A stretch of 64,000 nt of DNA from CAKZNE01 sp002695025 (GTDB taxonomy: Bacteria > Bacteroidota > Bacteroidia > Flavobacteriales > Schleiferiaceae), in contig CAJWML010000012.1 in assembly GCA_913043285.1 (NCBI GenBank), positions 50,880 through 114,879 of the forward strand, written 5' to 3'. The notes below the pieces were generated by a model. The model worked only from the letters and a program-made list of their open reading frames with translations. It did no database searches and was not told where the DNA came from. Below are positions 28,801 through 36,877 of this stretch, in pieces. Positions within the stretch are counted from its first letter, which is position 1; every line of letters begins with the position of its first letter. A program made the position numbers and the translations under genes.

Positions 28801-31800
28801 ATCAAGAGAGAGGTGCAGGCCGGTTCGGGCTGTTCGGACAGTACCGTGCGCCAGGTGGTGATCTATCCTCGTCCATTGGCAGATTTCAGTTTTGGCGGAT
28901 TTTGTGCCGGAGATACGGTTCAGGTGGTTAACAATAGCATATTCAAAGGAGGCGCAGCAGACTACACCTGGGAAGTTCCTTCTACGGTATACATCAGTGA
29001 TAGTGCTGTAGCGGAACCGCTCTTCGGTTTTCCGGATAATCATTCAGGTGCGGATTCCAGCTTCACAATACGGTTAATAGTGACCTCTGTGGACGGTTGT
29101 ATGGATACGCTGGAGCAACAGGTTATAGTTCCCAGTAGACCCATTGCCGACTTTGATATACCGGCTATTGGCTGTGGCCCATTAAGGGTGTTGCCCAATG
29201 ACAGCTCTTCTGGCACTCAATTTTCCTACAATTGGTCAGTGCAACCCTCCGCAGGTGTAGTGCTTACCAACGGAACCACCGCCAGCCCGTCCTTTGATTT
29301 TCCTATAAGCACCAATGATTCTGTAGTGTATACCGTAACACTAAACATTGTGGATAGTGCCGGTTGCGTGGATTCGGTGAGCAGGAGTTTTACGGTATAC
29401 CCCAAACCACTCGCGGCCTTTACCTTTACCCCCCAGGATAGTTGCGGGCCGCTCACCATCACTTTTCAGAATACTTCGCAAACTTCCATCCCCGGGGCGG
29501 GACTTTCCGATCTTACTCTGGCCTGGGATTTTGGTAATGGTGTAATGTCTACGGATTCTTTACCCACCGTAACCTTTGCCAATTCAGGCACTGAGGATAG
29601 CACCTATGTGATCCAACTGGCAGTGACCAATAGCCTGGGGTGCAGTGACACAGCAACGGACTCCGTAACCATACACCCGGATGCAAGGGCTTTATTCAAC
29701 CCTCAGGATACCATTGCCTGTGCGCCATTGGTACTGGTCACGGACAGCATGAACGTTACGGAGTTCCCACAGGCCAACGGCTCTTATGAATGGAATATCC
29801 TGGACCCGGTAAACCGCAATGTGCTGCAATCCTTCAACAGCCTGAACGCCCTGAACTACACCCTGAATAATTACAATGACTCCGTGCTGGTACAATTGGT
29901 GGCGATCAGTGCTTTTGGTTGTAGAAATGATACCGCTGAGCAGCTTTTCAGAACGGTGGAAGACCCTTCACCCTTTTTCTTTTTAAGTACCCTTGAAGGT
30001 TGTGGGGATACTTTAGTAGTTACCGTGGACTCGGTGATCAGCGCAGCAGGTTTGCAATACGAGTGGTTTGTGAACGGGGTATCAGCTGCCAATACCGCTC
30101 AGCCGGTTTTTCTTTTGGTCAATGCAGGTAATACGGACCTGGAATACGAGATACGGCTGGATATAACGGTAGGCTCCAACGGCTGTTCCCGCAGCGTATT
30201 GGATAGTGTAAGGGTATTTCCGCAACCGGTGGCCGATTTCAACTTCGGGTCCATTTGTGCTAATGATACGGTACAGGTCACCAATTCCAGTACTTTTAAA
30301 GGAGCCACGATCAACTACCGCTGGAGCGCGCCCACGGGCGTATATATCAGTGACAGCTCCGTGGCCGAACCGCTTTTCCATTTCCCGGATGCACAGGGTG
30401 CAGGAGATTCTGTTTACGCAATAACACTGGAGCTGACCTCGGTGGACAGTTGTGTACACAACCTCACCGTGAACGTTCCCATTCACAGACGACCACTGGC
30501 GGCTTTTAGCTTACCAGCACAGGGCTGTAGCCCACAAACGGTGACGCCCTCTGATAGCTCAGTGGGTACCAACCTCAGTTATCAATGGCGTGTAACACCT
30601 TCCGCTGGGGTCAGTATAACCGGAAGCACTACTTCCGCACCCACTATTGATTTTCCACTTACTACCAGTGATTCGTCTTTATACACCATTACACTGGTGC
30701 TGGTAAACAGCTTTGGCTGCACAGATTCCCTGAGCCAGGATTTTACGGTATATCCCAAGCCTACAGCCGCTTTCAGTTTTGCACCAGCCGATAGTTGCGG
30801 CCCTCTGACCCTTACTTTCAGTAACCAGAGTTTTTCCGGGCAAAGCGGAATAGGTAGGAATAGCATGAGCTTTAGCTGGGATTTCGGCAATGGTCTTTCA
30901 TCAACGGATTCCCTGCCTACGGTCACTTTTACCAATAGCGGAACGGTAGATAGCGTATATATCATTAGATTGATCGCCACCAATCCCTTCGGTTGTTCGG
31001 ATACTTTAGTGGACTCTGTAACGGTTCATCCCAACCCGGTGGCTTTTTTTACGGCTCCGGATACGGTGGCCTGTGCACCTTTCATCATTCATTCCGACAG
31101 TTTGGTGATCAGCCAGTTCCCGGTGGCTAATTCTGTGTATACCTGGAATATCCTGAACCCGTTCAATGGTAATATTTTACAGACTTTCAACGGTGTAAAT
31201 GCCTTGAATTATACGCTGAGTAATTACGATGATTCAGTGATCGTACAACTGCTCGTACAAAGTCCTTTTGGTTGCCGGAATGATACCCTGGAAAGACTGT
31301 TCCGTACCGTGCCTGATCCCGCACCTGTCTTTGTGCTTAGTACCTACCAGGGCTGCGGTGATACGCTTACCGTTCAGGTAGATTCGGTAGTTACCGGAGC
31401 GGGTATACAGTATGAATGGTATATCAATAATATACTAAGCTCAAGCGCAGCGCAGCCCACCTTCATTTTGCCTAATACAGGCGCTGGCGACCTGATCTAT
31501 ACCGTACGTCTGGAAGTAGCCGTAGGCGGTTTAGGTTGCCGTAATTCGGTATCCGATACGGTTACGGTCTATGCGCGGCCCGATGCTTTCTGGACTACCG
31601 TCCCCGTTTGTTTGAACGATACTACTCTCTTTACCAATGCTACAAGCACCACCGATGTTATCGCCCAATGGAACTGGGATTTTGGTGACGGCAGCAGTTC
31701 CACCCAGGCTAACCCTGCGCACGTATATACCGTACCGGGAACCTATGCCGTTTCGTTGATAGCCCGCGATTCGCGTGGCTGTGAAGATATTTTTACGGAC

Positions 31801-34800
31801 TCCGTAACCGTTTACCCTTTGCCGGTAGCGGATTTCAGTGTAGATACCGCTTCCTGTGGAGTGGATACGGTGTGTACCGGTGTGGCTGTGCAGTTTCATG
31901 ATCTTTCCACATTAGCCCCGGAGGGTGGGATCATTCAAAACCTGGATTGGGATTTTGATGAAGACGGCATTACAGATGCTTCGTCTGCCGATCCAATCTT
32001 CACCTACAATGTGCCTGGTACGTATGACGTAAGACTGATCACCACCTCACAGTTTGGTTGTACAGATACCATGATCAAACCGCTGGTGTTGCTGGAACCT
32101 CCTGTAGCCTTGTTCAGCAAGGATACTTCGGTGAATTGCGGGCCTGTTTCCATCACCTTCCGTGATCTCAGTTCCGGGTTTATTACCGGGCGCAGTTGGG
32201 TTACCTATAGTTTTACCCCTTTGGGAACCCGGGTGGTACTGGATTCCACCAATACGGCCGGCAATTATACCCCTGCGGATTTTGTGAGTAATTACAGTAA
32301 TGATACCACTTACTACGTACAGCAAACGGTCACCAACTGCTGCGGTACCTTCAGCTTCTTGGATTCCGTGGTTTTAAAACCCTATCCGGTAGCCGGTTTT
32401 GCCTTTAACAAAGACAGTTTGTGCAGCAATGATGTGAACTTTCTGTTTTCGCGTTTTTCGTTGGGTAATCCCGATTCACTGGTCATTGATTTCGGGGACG
32501 GGCAAACCTCCGTGGTTAACCCCCAAAGCACCACTACGCACCCTTACACATGGCCCAAGGTAAAGCATACTTATGCCGCCAATGACACGGCCATTATTCC
32601 CTTTCTCGTTACGCTTACGGCCTATAATGAATGTGGTGACAGTACGTTCAGTGATTCCGTGCTGATAGAGCCCAAGAATGTACAGGCATTTTTTGTGGTG
32701 GATACGCAGCAGAACTGCGTAAACCAGCCGGTTGAATTTTACGATCGCTCCTATGGTGCCATACAATCCGTAAAATGGTGCCTGGATTACAACCCGGTAA
32801 CGGGAGTTTGTAATACGGCCCTGGCTACCGGTGATACTACCAGCTTTACCTATACCACGGCCGGTACGTATACCGTGGCCAATTTTGTGACCGGAGCTTG
32901 TGATAAAGACACCTCTACCTTGCAGATCATTGTGCGTCCTTCACCAACTGCAGCTTTTACCATGTCCACCAACTCTATCTGTGAGAACCAAAGTGTACAG
33001 TTCACCAACCAAAGTACGGTGGTAGGAAGCCAGCAACCCGTTTACCTGTGGGACTTTGGAGATGGGGCCCAATCCAGTCAGCTAAACCCTCAGCATGCCT
33101 ATACCGATTACGGGGATTACGGAGTGTGCCTTACCGTAACCTACGGCAACGGTTGTGATCATACGGTTTGTGATACGGTGAGTGTATCCGACATTCCCAC
33201 GGTTGACTTCTTTGTAGAAAATGCTTGTGCCGGTGATACGGTAGTGTTCTTTGACTCTACACAGGTGGCTACAGGAACCATCACCAATACCACTTGGAAG
33301 ATTCAGGGCCAGGGCGATTTTTTCAATCCTATGCCTCCGCCTTTGGTGTTTGATATGGCTGGCTTGTATGCAGTTACCCTTATCCAGGAAAGTGATGCAG
33401 GCTGTGTGGATAGCATCACTAAAATATTGCGAATCAACCCGGTTCCCATTGCCGGGTTTACGATAAGACCGGATACCACCGTAGATTCCTGCGGAAGTAG
33501 CACCGCCTTCTTTTTCAATGATAGTTCCATTAGCAGTGTTCCCCTTCAGTACCGTTGGGATTTTGATCTGGCCAATCCTGGCACCATGACATCCTTCCTG
33601 CGGAATCCCGGCTTACGAACCTTCCCGGATACGGGTTATTTCTATATCCGCCTGGACGTTTGGAATGCCGATAGTTGCTGGGATTCCTTTACTGATACCC
33701 TTTTTGTGCCTCCCAATTCCAGGGTCGATTTTTCGCCACGTAACCCGGAGGCCTGTATGGGGGATGAGATACAATTTTATGATTCTACCAGCTACCGCCA
33801 GGGTAGTAGTAACACTACATTACGCTATTTCTGGGATTTTGGTGATGGTCATACGTCTACCCTTCAAAACCCTGCGCACATCTATGATTCGGCCGGGACC
33901 TATTTTGTGAAGCTGGTAGTTCAGGACCCTTTCTGCCTGGACTCACTGATCCGTGAAGTGACCATACACCAGGTGCCGGAAGCCATCATTCAACCCGGTG
34001 ATTACGAACTCTGTTCGGAGAATTTCATCACCATCAGCAGCCGCTCCCTCATGCAGTTTACCAATGGTGACCGTATTGATAGCCTGATATGGTCCGTAAG
34101 TGATGGCCGTGAGATCCGTGTATTCCGGGATTCGCTGGTGGATATTTACTTTGAGGAGGAGGGGCTTTATGAGTTGAACCTAAGGGCGGTTACCGATAAA
34201 GGTTGTGAGGACGTGGCGGATGCGGTGGTAAATATCAGGGTGTATCCCACACCGGAAGTATTGCTGGATCCGGTACACTGGAATAAGGATAATGCCCGTA
34301 CCTTCTCCTTTTCACCGGTAGTCCGCAAAGCGCAAAATGCCCTTTACCACTGGACTTTCGGTAATGGAGATTCACTGGATGCCAAAGTGCTGAAATTACC
34401 GCAGGTAAAATCATACAAGGATAAGCTTTGCCGTATTGATTACGAGATTAATTATGTAGTGGGCTTAACGGTTACCAACCGCATCCAGGGTTTTGGTGAA
34501 TGCGTTGGGCTGGATACTACCGCTATACAGATGGAGGGTTATCACCTGAATGTGCCCAATGCTTTTGTACCGGATTACCAGGGCTATGGAGAGGCCAGTG
34601 TTTTTCTTCCCAAGGGAAAACAACTGAAAACCTACCATCTTCGCATCCTGGATGAGTGGGGAAATACCCTGTTTGAAAGTACGGCACTGGATGAGAATGG
34701 TAGTCCTGTGGAGTATTGGGATGGAACATTCAAAGGTGATAAAGTACCTATGGGAGCGTATGCCTGGCGGATTGTAGCCACTTTTACGGATGATGAAAAA

Positions 34801-34878
34801 TGGCCCAGCGACCAATGTTCCACGGATGAAGACGGTAATAAAATTGTAGGATATGGCACGGTTACACTTATCAGGTAA
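25810..34878 (+). CDS. Giant PKD-repeat adhesin with gliding-motility-type C-terminal domain
   Basis: About 3022 residues from the ATG at 25810 (3039 from the GTG at 25759). The chosen start gives a normal signal peptide, MMRIFRVIFTLLLIV, cleaved near HLRAQ. The body is a string of PKD and Ig-like domains with recurring WDFGDG, DSVTV and GCSDT motifs, including two tandem 451-residue copies (residues about 1022-1923). The last ~110 residues (NVPNAFVPDYQGYG, YHLRILDEWGNTLFES, MGAYAWRIVATF) match the gliding motility-associated C-terminal domain (CHU_C, type B sorting domain), which targets surface adhesins of the SprB kind to the T9SS. The next gene, overlapping by 26 bases, is its expected PorP/SprF partner. 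Likely a cell-surface filament for adhesion or gliding; no enzyme domain was seen. Confidence 0.9.
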   Translation: MMRIFRVIFTLLLIVNVQHLRAQLNVSANPAIQNGTVFLCLDDGNTITFTASYTGASDSIIWNFSGGNSTGASGSGNHTVTYAATGNFSAIVRAYSLGMVADSVFLNVQVNQLAIPSFTVPDTVCESDAPITLSGIPAGGVFSGPGVSNGVFDPDVPSVNTLHTLTYTVTTGACTESTTRTIYIKDAPEPALRANGFGTPWQGILTYSSCDSASNTSTFTFYNQSFDNSYKSYTLTFGDGSPAMSGAVFPNNLGAGIAHQYVGAGLYTVTLTLNYPNGCSRTDTINVFIGQQPAVGFSIPGGTINQCIPRDNGFIEICVAVTGVSGNNPETVYTLSSNDGSPDVIFSHPPPDTVCHQFSLSSCGYNSAKFNNAFELSFRASNPCSERSSTVEPIYISAPSYAGLENEPDACVNQSVLIQDTSLVGGVVRNGTCIVDGKTIWSISPSTYTVAGGQASLGSTFGSSDPINWLSGANPLDITFHQTGFYTIQQMVGNAQECTNDTNTRIICIDSIPDADFVLSDDTICSGESVVASFVGQIQSVCQTLDLQWNVLPANGWFFGPTGVLDTTQSITFTSSGIYVVELRAGNNCDTVIVTDTLVVQGVPSLVMPEDTALCSFTVLDFTDSLLIPVVFDSLAPVTSYQWNIFPATGWSFENGTNAGTALPMLQFSQHGSYIVSLTATNGCDSFTDSMNVLILQRPELDSIPDTLLCYNSSLGLQANANFGLAPYNFEWSIVGQGVFATSDSVFFSGLVVDTSVFLRVTDSLGCTDSTSFIIRVTPELTVDAGVDQSICYSDSLQLNGVVTGGLPPYTISWSPSAGLSDTAILNPARTTLDSTVVYHLVITDSLGCTVEDSVEIEVFPLTDLQIGGDTSLCLNGGNVTFPAVPAGGNWTGTGVTAGGTFDPLAAGVGNYLLSYGYTDAFGCEYADSLAVNVVLQPAVSFEIVGNTAGCSALEVVVADSSGSTGNWFVNNQPVVLNNTDTLVFTNLSHTRDSIVTIKREVQAGSGCSDSTVRQVVIYPRPLADFSFGGFCAGDTVQVVNNSIFKGGAADYTWEVPSTVYISDSAVAEPLFGFPDNHSGADSSFTIRLIVTSVDGCMDTLEQQVIVPSRPIADFDIPAIGCGPLRVLPNDSSSGTQFSYNWSVQPSAGVVLTNGTTASPSFDFPISTNDSVVYTVTLNIVDSAGCVDSVSRSFTVYPKPLAAFTFTPQDSCGPLTITFQNTSQTSIPGAGLSDLTLAWDFGNGVMSTDSLPTVTFANSGTEDSTYVIQLAVTNSLGCSDTATDSVTIHPDARALFNPQDTIACAPLVLVTDSMNVTEFPQANGSYEWNILDPVNRNVLQSFNSLNALNYTLNNYNDSVLVQLVAISAFGCRNDTAEQLFRTVEDPSPFFFLSTLEGCGDTLVVTVDSVISAAGLQYEWFVNGVSAANTAQPVFLLVNAGNTDLEYEIRLDITVGSNGCSRSVLDSVRVFPQPVADFNFGSICANDTVQVTNSSTFKGATINYRWSAPTGVYISDSSVAEPLFHFPDAQGAGDSVYAITLELTSVDSCVHNLTVNVPIHRRPLAAFSLPAQGCSPQTVTPSDSSVGTNLSYQWRVTPSAGVSITGSTTSAPTIDFPLTTSDSSLYTITLVLVNSFGCTDSLSQDFTVYPKPTAAFSFAPADSCGPLTLTFSNQSFSGQSGIGRNSMSFSWDFGNGLSSTDSLPTVTFTNSGTVDSVYIIRLIATNPFGCSDTLVDSVTVHPNPVAFFTAPDTVACAPFIIHSDSLVISQFPVANSVYTWNILNPFNGNILQTFNGVNALNYTLSNYDDSVIVQLLVQSPFGCRNDTLERLFRTVPDPAPVFVLSTYQGCGDTLTVQVDSVVTGAGIQYEWYINNILSSSAAQPTFILPNTGAGDLIYTVRLEVAVGGLGCRNSVSDTVTVYARPDAFWTTVPVCLNDTTLFTNATSTTDVIAQWNWDFGDGSSSTQANPAHVYTVPGTYAVSLIARDSRGCEDIFTDSVTVYPLPVADFSVDTASCGVDTVCTGVAVQFHDLSTLAPEGGIIQNLDWDFDEDGITDASSADPIFTYNVPGTYDVRLITTSQFGCTDTMIKPLVLLEPPVALFSKDTSVNCGPVSITFRDLSSGFITGRSWVTYSFTPLGTRVVLDSTNTAGNYTPADFVSNYSNDTTYYVQQTVTNCCGTFSFLDSVVLKPYPVAGFAFNKDSLCSNDVNFLFSRFSLGNPDSLVIDFGDGQTSVVNPQSTTTHPYTWPKVKHTYAANDTAIIPFLVTLTAYNECGDSTFSDSVLIEPKNVQAFFVVDTQQNCVNQPVEFYDRSYGAIQSVKWCLDYNPVTGVCNTALATGDTTSFTYTTAGTYTVANFVTGACDKDTSTLQIIVRPSPTAAFTMSTNSICENQSVQFTNQSTVVGSQQPVYLWDFGDGAQSSQLNPQHAYTDYGDYGVCLTVTYGNGCDHTVCDTVSVSDIPTVDFFVENACAGDTVVFFDSTQVATGTITNTTWKIQGQGDFFNPMPPPLVFDMAGLYAVTLIQESDAGCVDSITKILRINPVPIAGFTIRPDTTVDSCGSSTAFFFNDSSISSVPLQYRWDFDLANPGTMTSFLRNPGLRTFPDTGYFYIRLDVWNADSCWDSFTDTLFVPPNSRVDFSPRNPEACMGDEIQFYDSTSYRQGSSNTTLRYFWDFGDGHTSTLQNPAHIYDSAGTYFVKLVVQDPFCLDSLIREVTIHQVPEAIIQPGDYELCSENFITISSRSLMQFTNGDRIDSLIWSVSDGREIRVFRDSLVDIYFEEEGLYELNLRAVTDKGCEDVADAVVNIRVYPTPEVLLDPVHWNKDNARTFSFSPVVRKAQNALYHWTFGNGDSLDAKVLKLPQVKSYKDKLCRIDYEINYVVGLTVTNRIQGFGECVGLDTTAIQMEGYHLNVPNAFVPDYQGYGEASVFLPKGKQLKTYHLRILDEWGNTLFESTALDENGSPVEYWDGTFKGDKVPMGAYAWRIVATFTDDEKWPSDQCSTDEDGNKIVGYGTVTLIR
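28873..31578 (+). repeat. Two tandem 1353-bp (451-residue) coding repeats
   Basis: Copy 1 spans 28873-30225 and copy 2 spans 30226-31578; equivalent proline codons before ADFSFGGF, ADFNFGSI and DAFWTT lie exactly 1353 bases apart. Matching landmarks include VYISDSAVAEPLF / VYISDSSVAEPLF, DSCGPLT, LNALNYTLNNYNDSV / VNALNYTLSNYDDSV and FGCRNDT. No codon has been gained or lost overall between copies although many residues differ. Confidence 0.85.
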
Positions 34879-35968
34879 ATGGGTGGGCCTGTGTGCCCTG
34901 CTGATGCTTGGCGGAGTGTTCACCACTTTTGCCCAGGATCCTGTTACCACCCAACTGCACGCTACGCGTAATTACCTGAATCCGGCTTATGCGGGCTACA
35001 GTTCAGACTTGAGCCTGCATTACAATTCCCGCTTACAGTGGACCAACGTTTCCGGCAAATTTGCCACCCATAATTTTGCGGCCAATATAGCCTGTGAGGA
35101 GCGTAACTTAGGTTTTGCGCTGTATGCGCATGACAACAGGGAGGGGGATGGTTCATTGCGTACAACCCTGGTGGGTGGGCAGATAGCCGGTTATTTTCCC
35201 TTGAGTTTTGAAAACCTCAAAAAGTCGAGCGCCCCGGGAATGTTCTCCATTGGCCTCCAGATAGGCGGAGGGTTTCAGCAGGTAGACTGGGATGCCTTTA
35301 CTTTTTCAGATCAGTTGAGCAATGAAACCTACCGCAAGCTTAGGGCACAGTCCATCATACTGCCGCAGGATGTTTACGGAGGAGCGGTTTGGGATGTGGC
35401 GGCCGGTGCCCGGGGCCTTTACAGTTTATTTGATGAGCATGGTTATGTGTCTCTGGGTGCAGCCGCTTTTCACCTGGTAGGCAATGAAAGGTCTTTCTTT
35501 AATGATACGGCAAGGTGGCCACCGCGCTATACCGGGCATTTATGGCTGTATTACTATTGGGGGCATGGAAAGGATACCCGCTTTTCGCTGGAATTCGGCT
35601 CGGTTTATCACCGGCAGCTGGTTATGAACAACTGGACCAATATGACCTATTTCAGCTATAATACGCTGAGGCTGGGCGTTGGACTGCGAAAAGGTATTGT
35701 AAAGGAGATCAATACCGAAGTCAATAAACTTACGCTGGACTCCTGGATCGTTCAGGTGGATTATGAAATATTCAAGAACTGCCTGCTCAGTTATAGCTAT
35801 GAGATTACCACCAACAAGCTGAACCAGACCAATACCTATGGTACGCATGAGTTTGGCATCATTTACACTTTTGAAGGCTCGGTGCTGTGCCCCAGCCGTT
35901 TCAAGAATGATATTGACTGCATAAAGCCCATTCCTGAGCTTCAGAATCACGCTATGTCCGGCCTTTAA
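34853..35968 (+). CDS. PorP/SprF family type IX secretion-associated outer membrane protein
   Basis: A 371-residue protein with a signal peptide (ALLMLGGVFTTFAQ) followed by the PorP/SprF hallmark DPVTTQLHATRNYLNPAYAG and alternating strands of an outer-membrane beta-barrel. SprF-like proteins are needed for surface delivery or anchoring of adhesins carrying a type B (CHU_C) C-terminal domain, and the genes occur in pairs. Here the ATG lies inside the last 26 bases of the giant adhesin gene, so co-translation is likely. The 3' end converges on the DUF4249 gene with the stop codons overlapping by four bases. Confidence 0.92.
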   Translation: MARLHLSGKWVGLCALLMLGGVFTTFAQDPVTTQLHATRNYLNPAYAGYSSDLSLHYNSRLQWTNVSGKFATHNFAANIACEERNLGFALYAHDNREGDGSLRTTLVGGQIAGYFPLSFENLKKSSAPGMFSIGLQIGGGFQQVDWDAFTFSDQLSNETYRKLRAQSIILPQDVYGGAVWDVAAGARGLYSLFDEHGYVSLGAAAFHLVGNERSFFNDTARWPPRYTGHLWLYYYWGHGKDTRFSLEFGSVYHRQLVMNNWTNMTYFSYNTLRLGVGLRKGIVKEINTEVNKLTLDSWIVQVDYEIFKNCLLSYSYEITTNKLNQTNTYGTHEFGIIYTFEGSVLCPSRFKNDIDCIKPIPELQNHAMSGL

Positions 35969-36867
35969 GGTTGTATATAAACGCGGCTGACACCGGCTGT
36001 TCCCACAATACCGTAACCGTTTTTGATATTTCCGTAAAGTGGGGTAGGCTCTGAAAAGGGATTATCTATAAACTGCAGGGCTTTGCTGCGTTCATGCTTA
36101 TAGTAATCCTCGGTTATACGCTCTATAATGATGTCAAAGGAGTTGGTCTGGGGCTCCTCTTCATAACCTCCATAGTACACCAGTTTCAGCTTTTTAAGCT
36201 TACCGTCAAAAAATTCATCTTTCAAGTAACCGGCATACCCGAAGGTGAGTCCGTTGGTATCAAAAAAATCATCGATGTCTTCGGTTTCAAAGAATTCAAT
36301 GGTGGGGTCATAGGTGCCGAAGATACTGTTGTAATACGAGTCACTTCCCTGACCTCTCGGGAAAATGCTTACCCGGTAATAATCACCTTCTCCGGCCGGG
36401 TCAACAAAGGAAACCACCAGGTCTCCGGTTTCCGTGTCATAGTTGGACTGGAAAATTTCCACAGGTTCGTACATATAACCGCTGCCGCTGGCTTCGGTAA
36501 ATCCTTCCCGTTGAGCCTTTACTTCATAGGTGTGTCCCGGCATGGGGCGGTAATTGCCTTCATAGTAGTAGGCGGTAATGGGTCGCCCCTGGCTGTCATA
36601 AATATTGGAACTGTAGCGCCTGGGCAGAAATTCGTCTATCAGTATACCGTCTTCGTAAAGAAAAACTTCAGAAAGACTGTCCAGCTTAGGGTTTTTAGAG
36701 CTCATGGAAAACTGTGAGGTACCCACAATGGCTTTAGGTATTTGCTCGGATTGCAGTTTTACATCAATGGTAAGCTTGGGAGGGTCGTAGGGTATGTCAA
36801 AATCAATGGTCTTTTCACAGGCAGCCAGTGCCACACAAACCAAGGGAAGGATGATATACTTTTTCAT
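35965..36867 (-). CDS. DUF4249 outer-membrane lipoprotein (second pair)
   Basis: About 300 residues. The ATG at 36865-36867 gives a clean lipoprotein signal (MKKYIILPLVCVALAACEKT); a TTG 21 bases upstream is a less likely start. The mature part begins IDFDIPYDPPKLTIDVKL and ends FSEPTPLYGNIKNGYGIVG, both typical of DUF4249. The family accompanies TonB-dependent receptors in Bacteroidota, much as SusD accompanies SusC, and presumably captures ligand at the cell surface; the ligand is unknown. It starts 10 bases after its TonB receptor gene and is paralogous to the lipoprotein at 39228-40133. Confidence 0.88.
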   Translation of the reverse strand: MKKYIILPLVCVALAACEKTIDFDIPYDPPKLTIDVKLQSEQIPKAIVGTSQFSMSSKNPKLDSLSEVFLYEDGILIDEFLPRRYSSNIYDSQGRPITAYYYEGNYRPMPGHTYEVKAQREGFTEASGSGYMYEPVEIFQSNYDTETGDLVVSFVDPAGEGDYYRVSIFPRGQGSDSYYNSIFGTYDPTIEFFETEDIDDFFDTNGLTFGYAGYLKDEFFDGKLKKLKLVYYGGYEEEPQTNSFDIIIERITEDYYKHERSKALQFIDNPFSEPTPLYGNIKNGYGIVGTAGVSRVYIQP

Positions 36868-36877
36868 ATAAAAGGTC

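Noticed and set aside
34879..34889. Later start for the PorP/SprF protein that would avoid overlap with the adhesin gene
   Set aside because: The ATG at 34879 is out of frame and the next in-frame choice (GTG 34883) shortens the signal peptide n-region; the ATG at 34853 gives a normal signal peptide.
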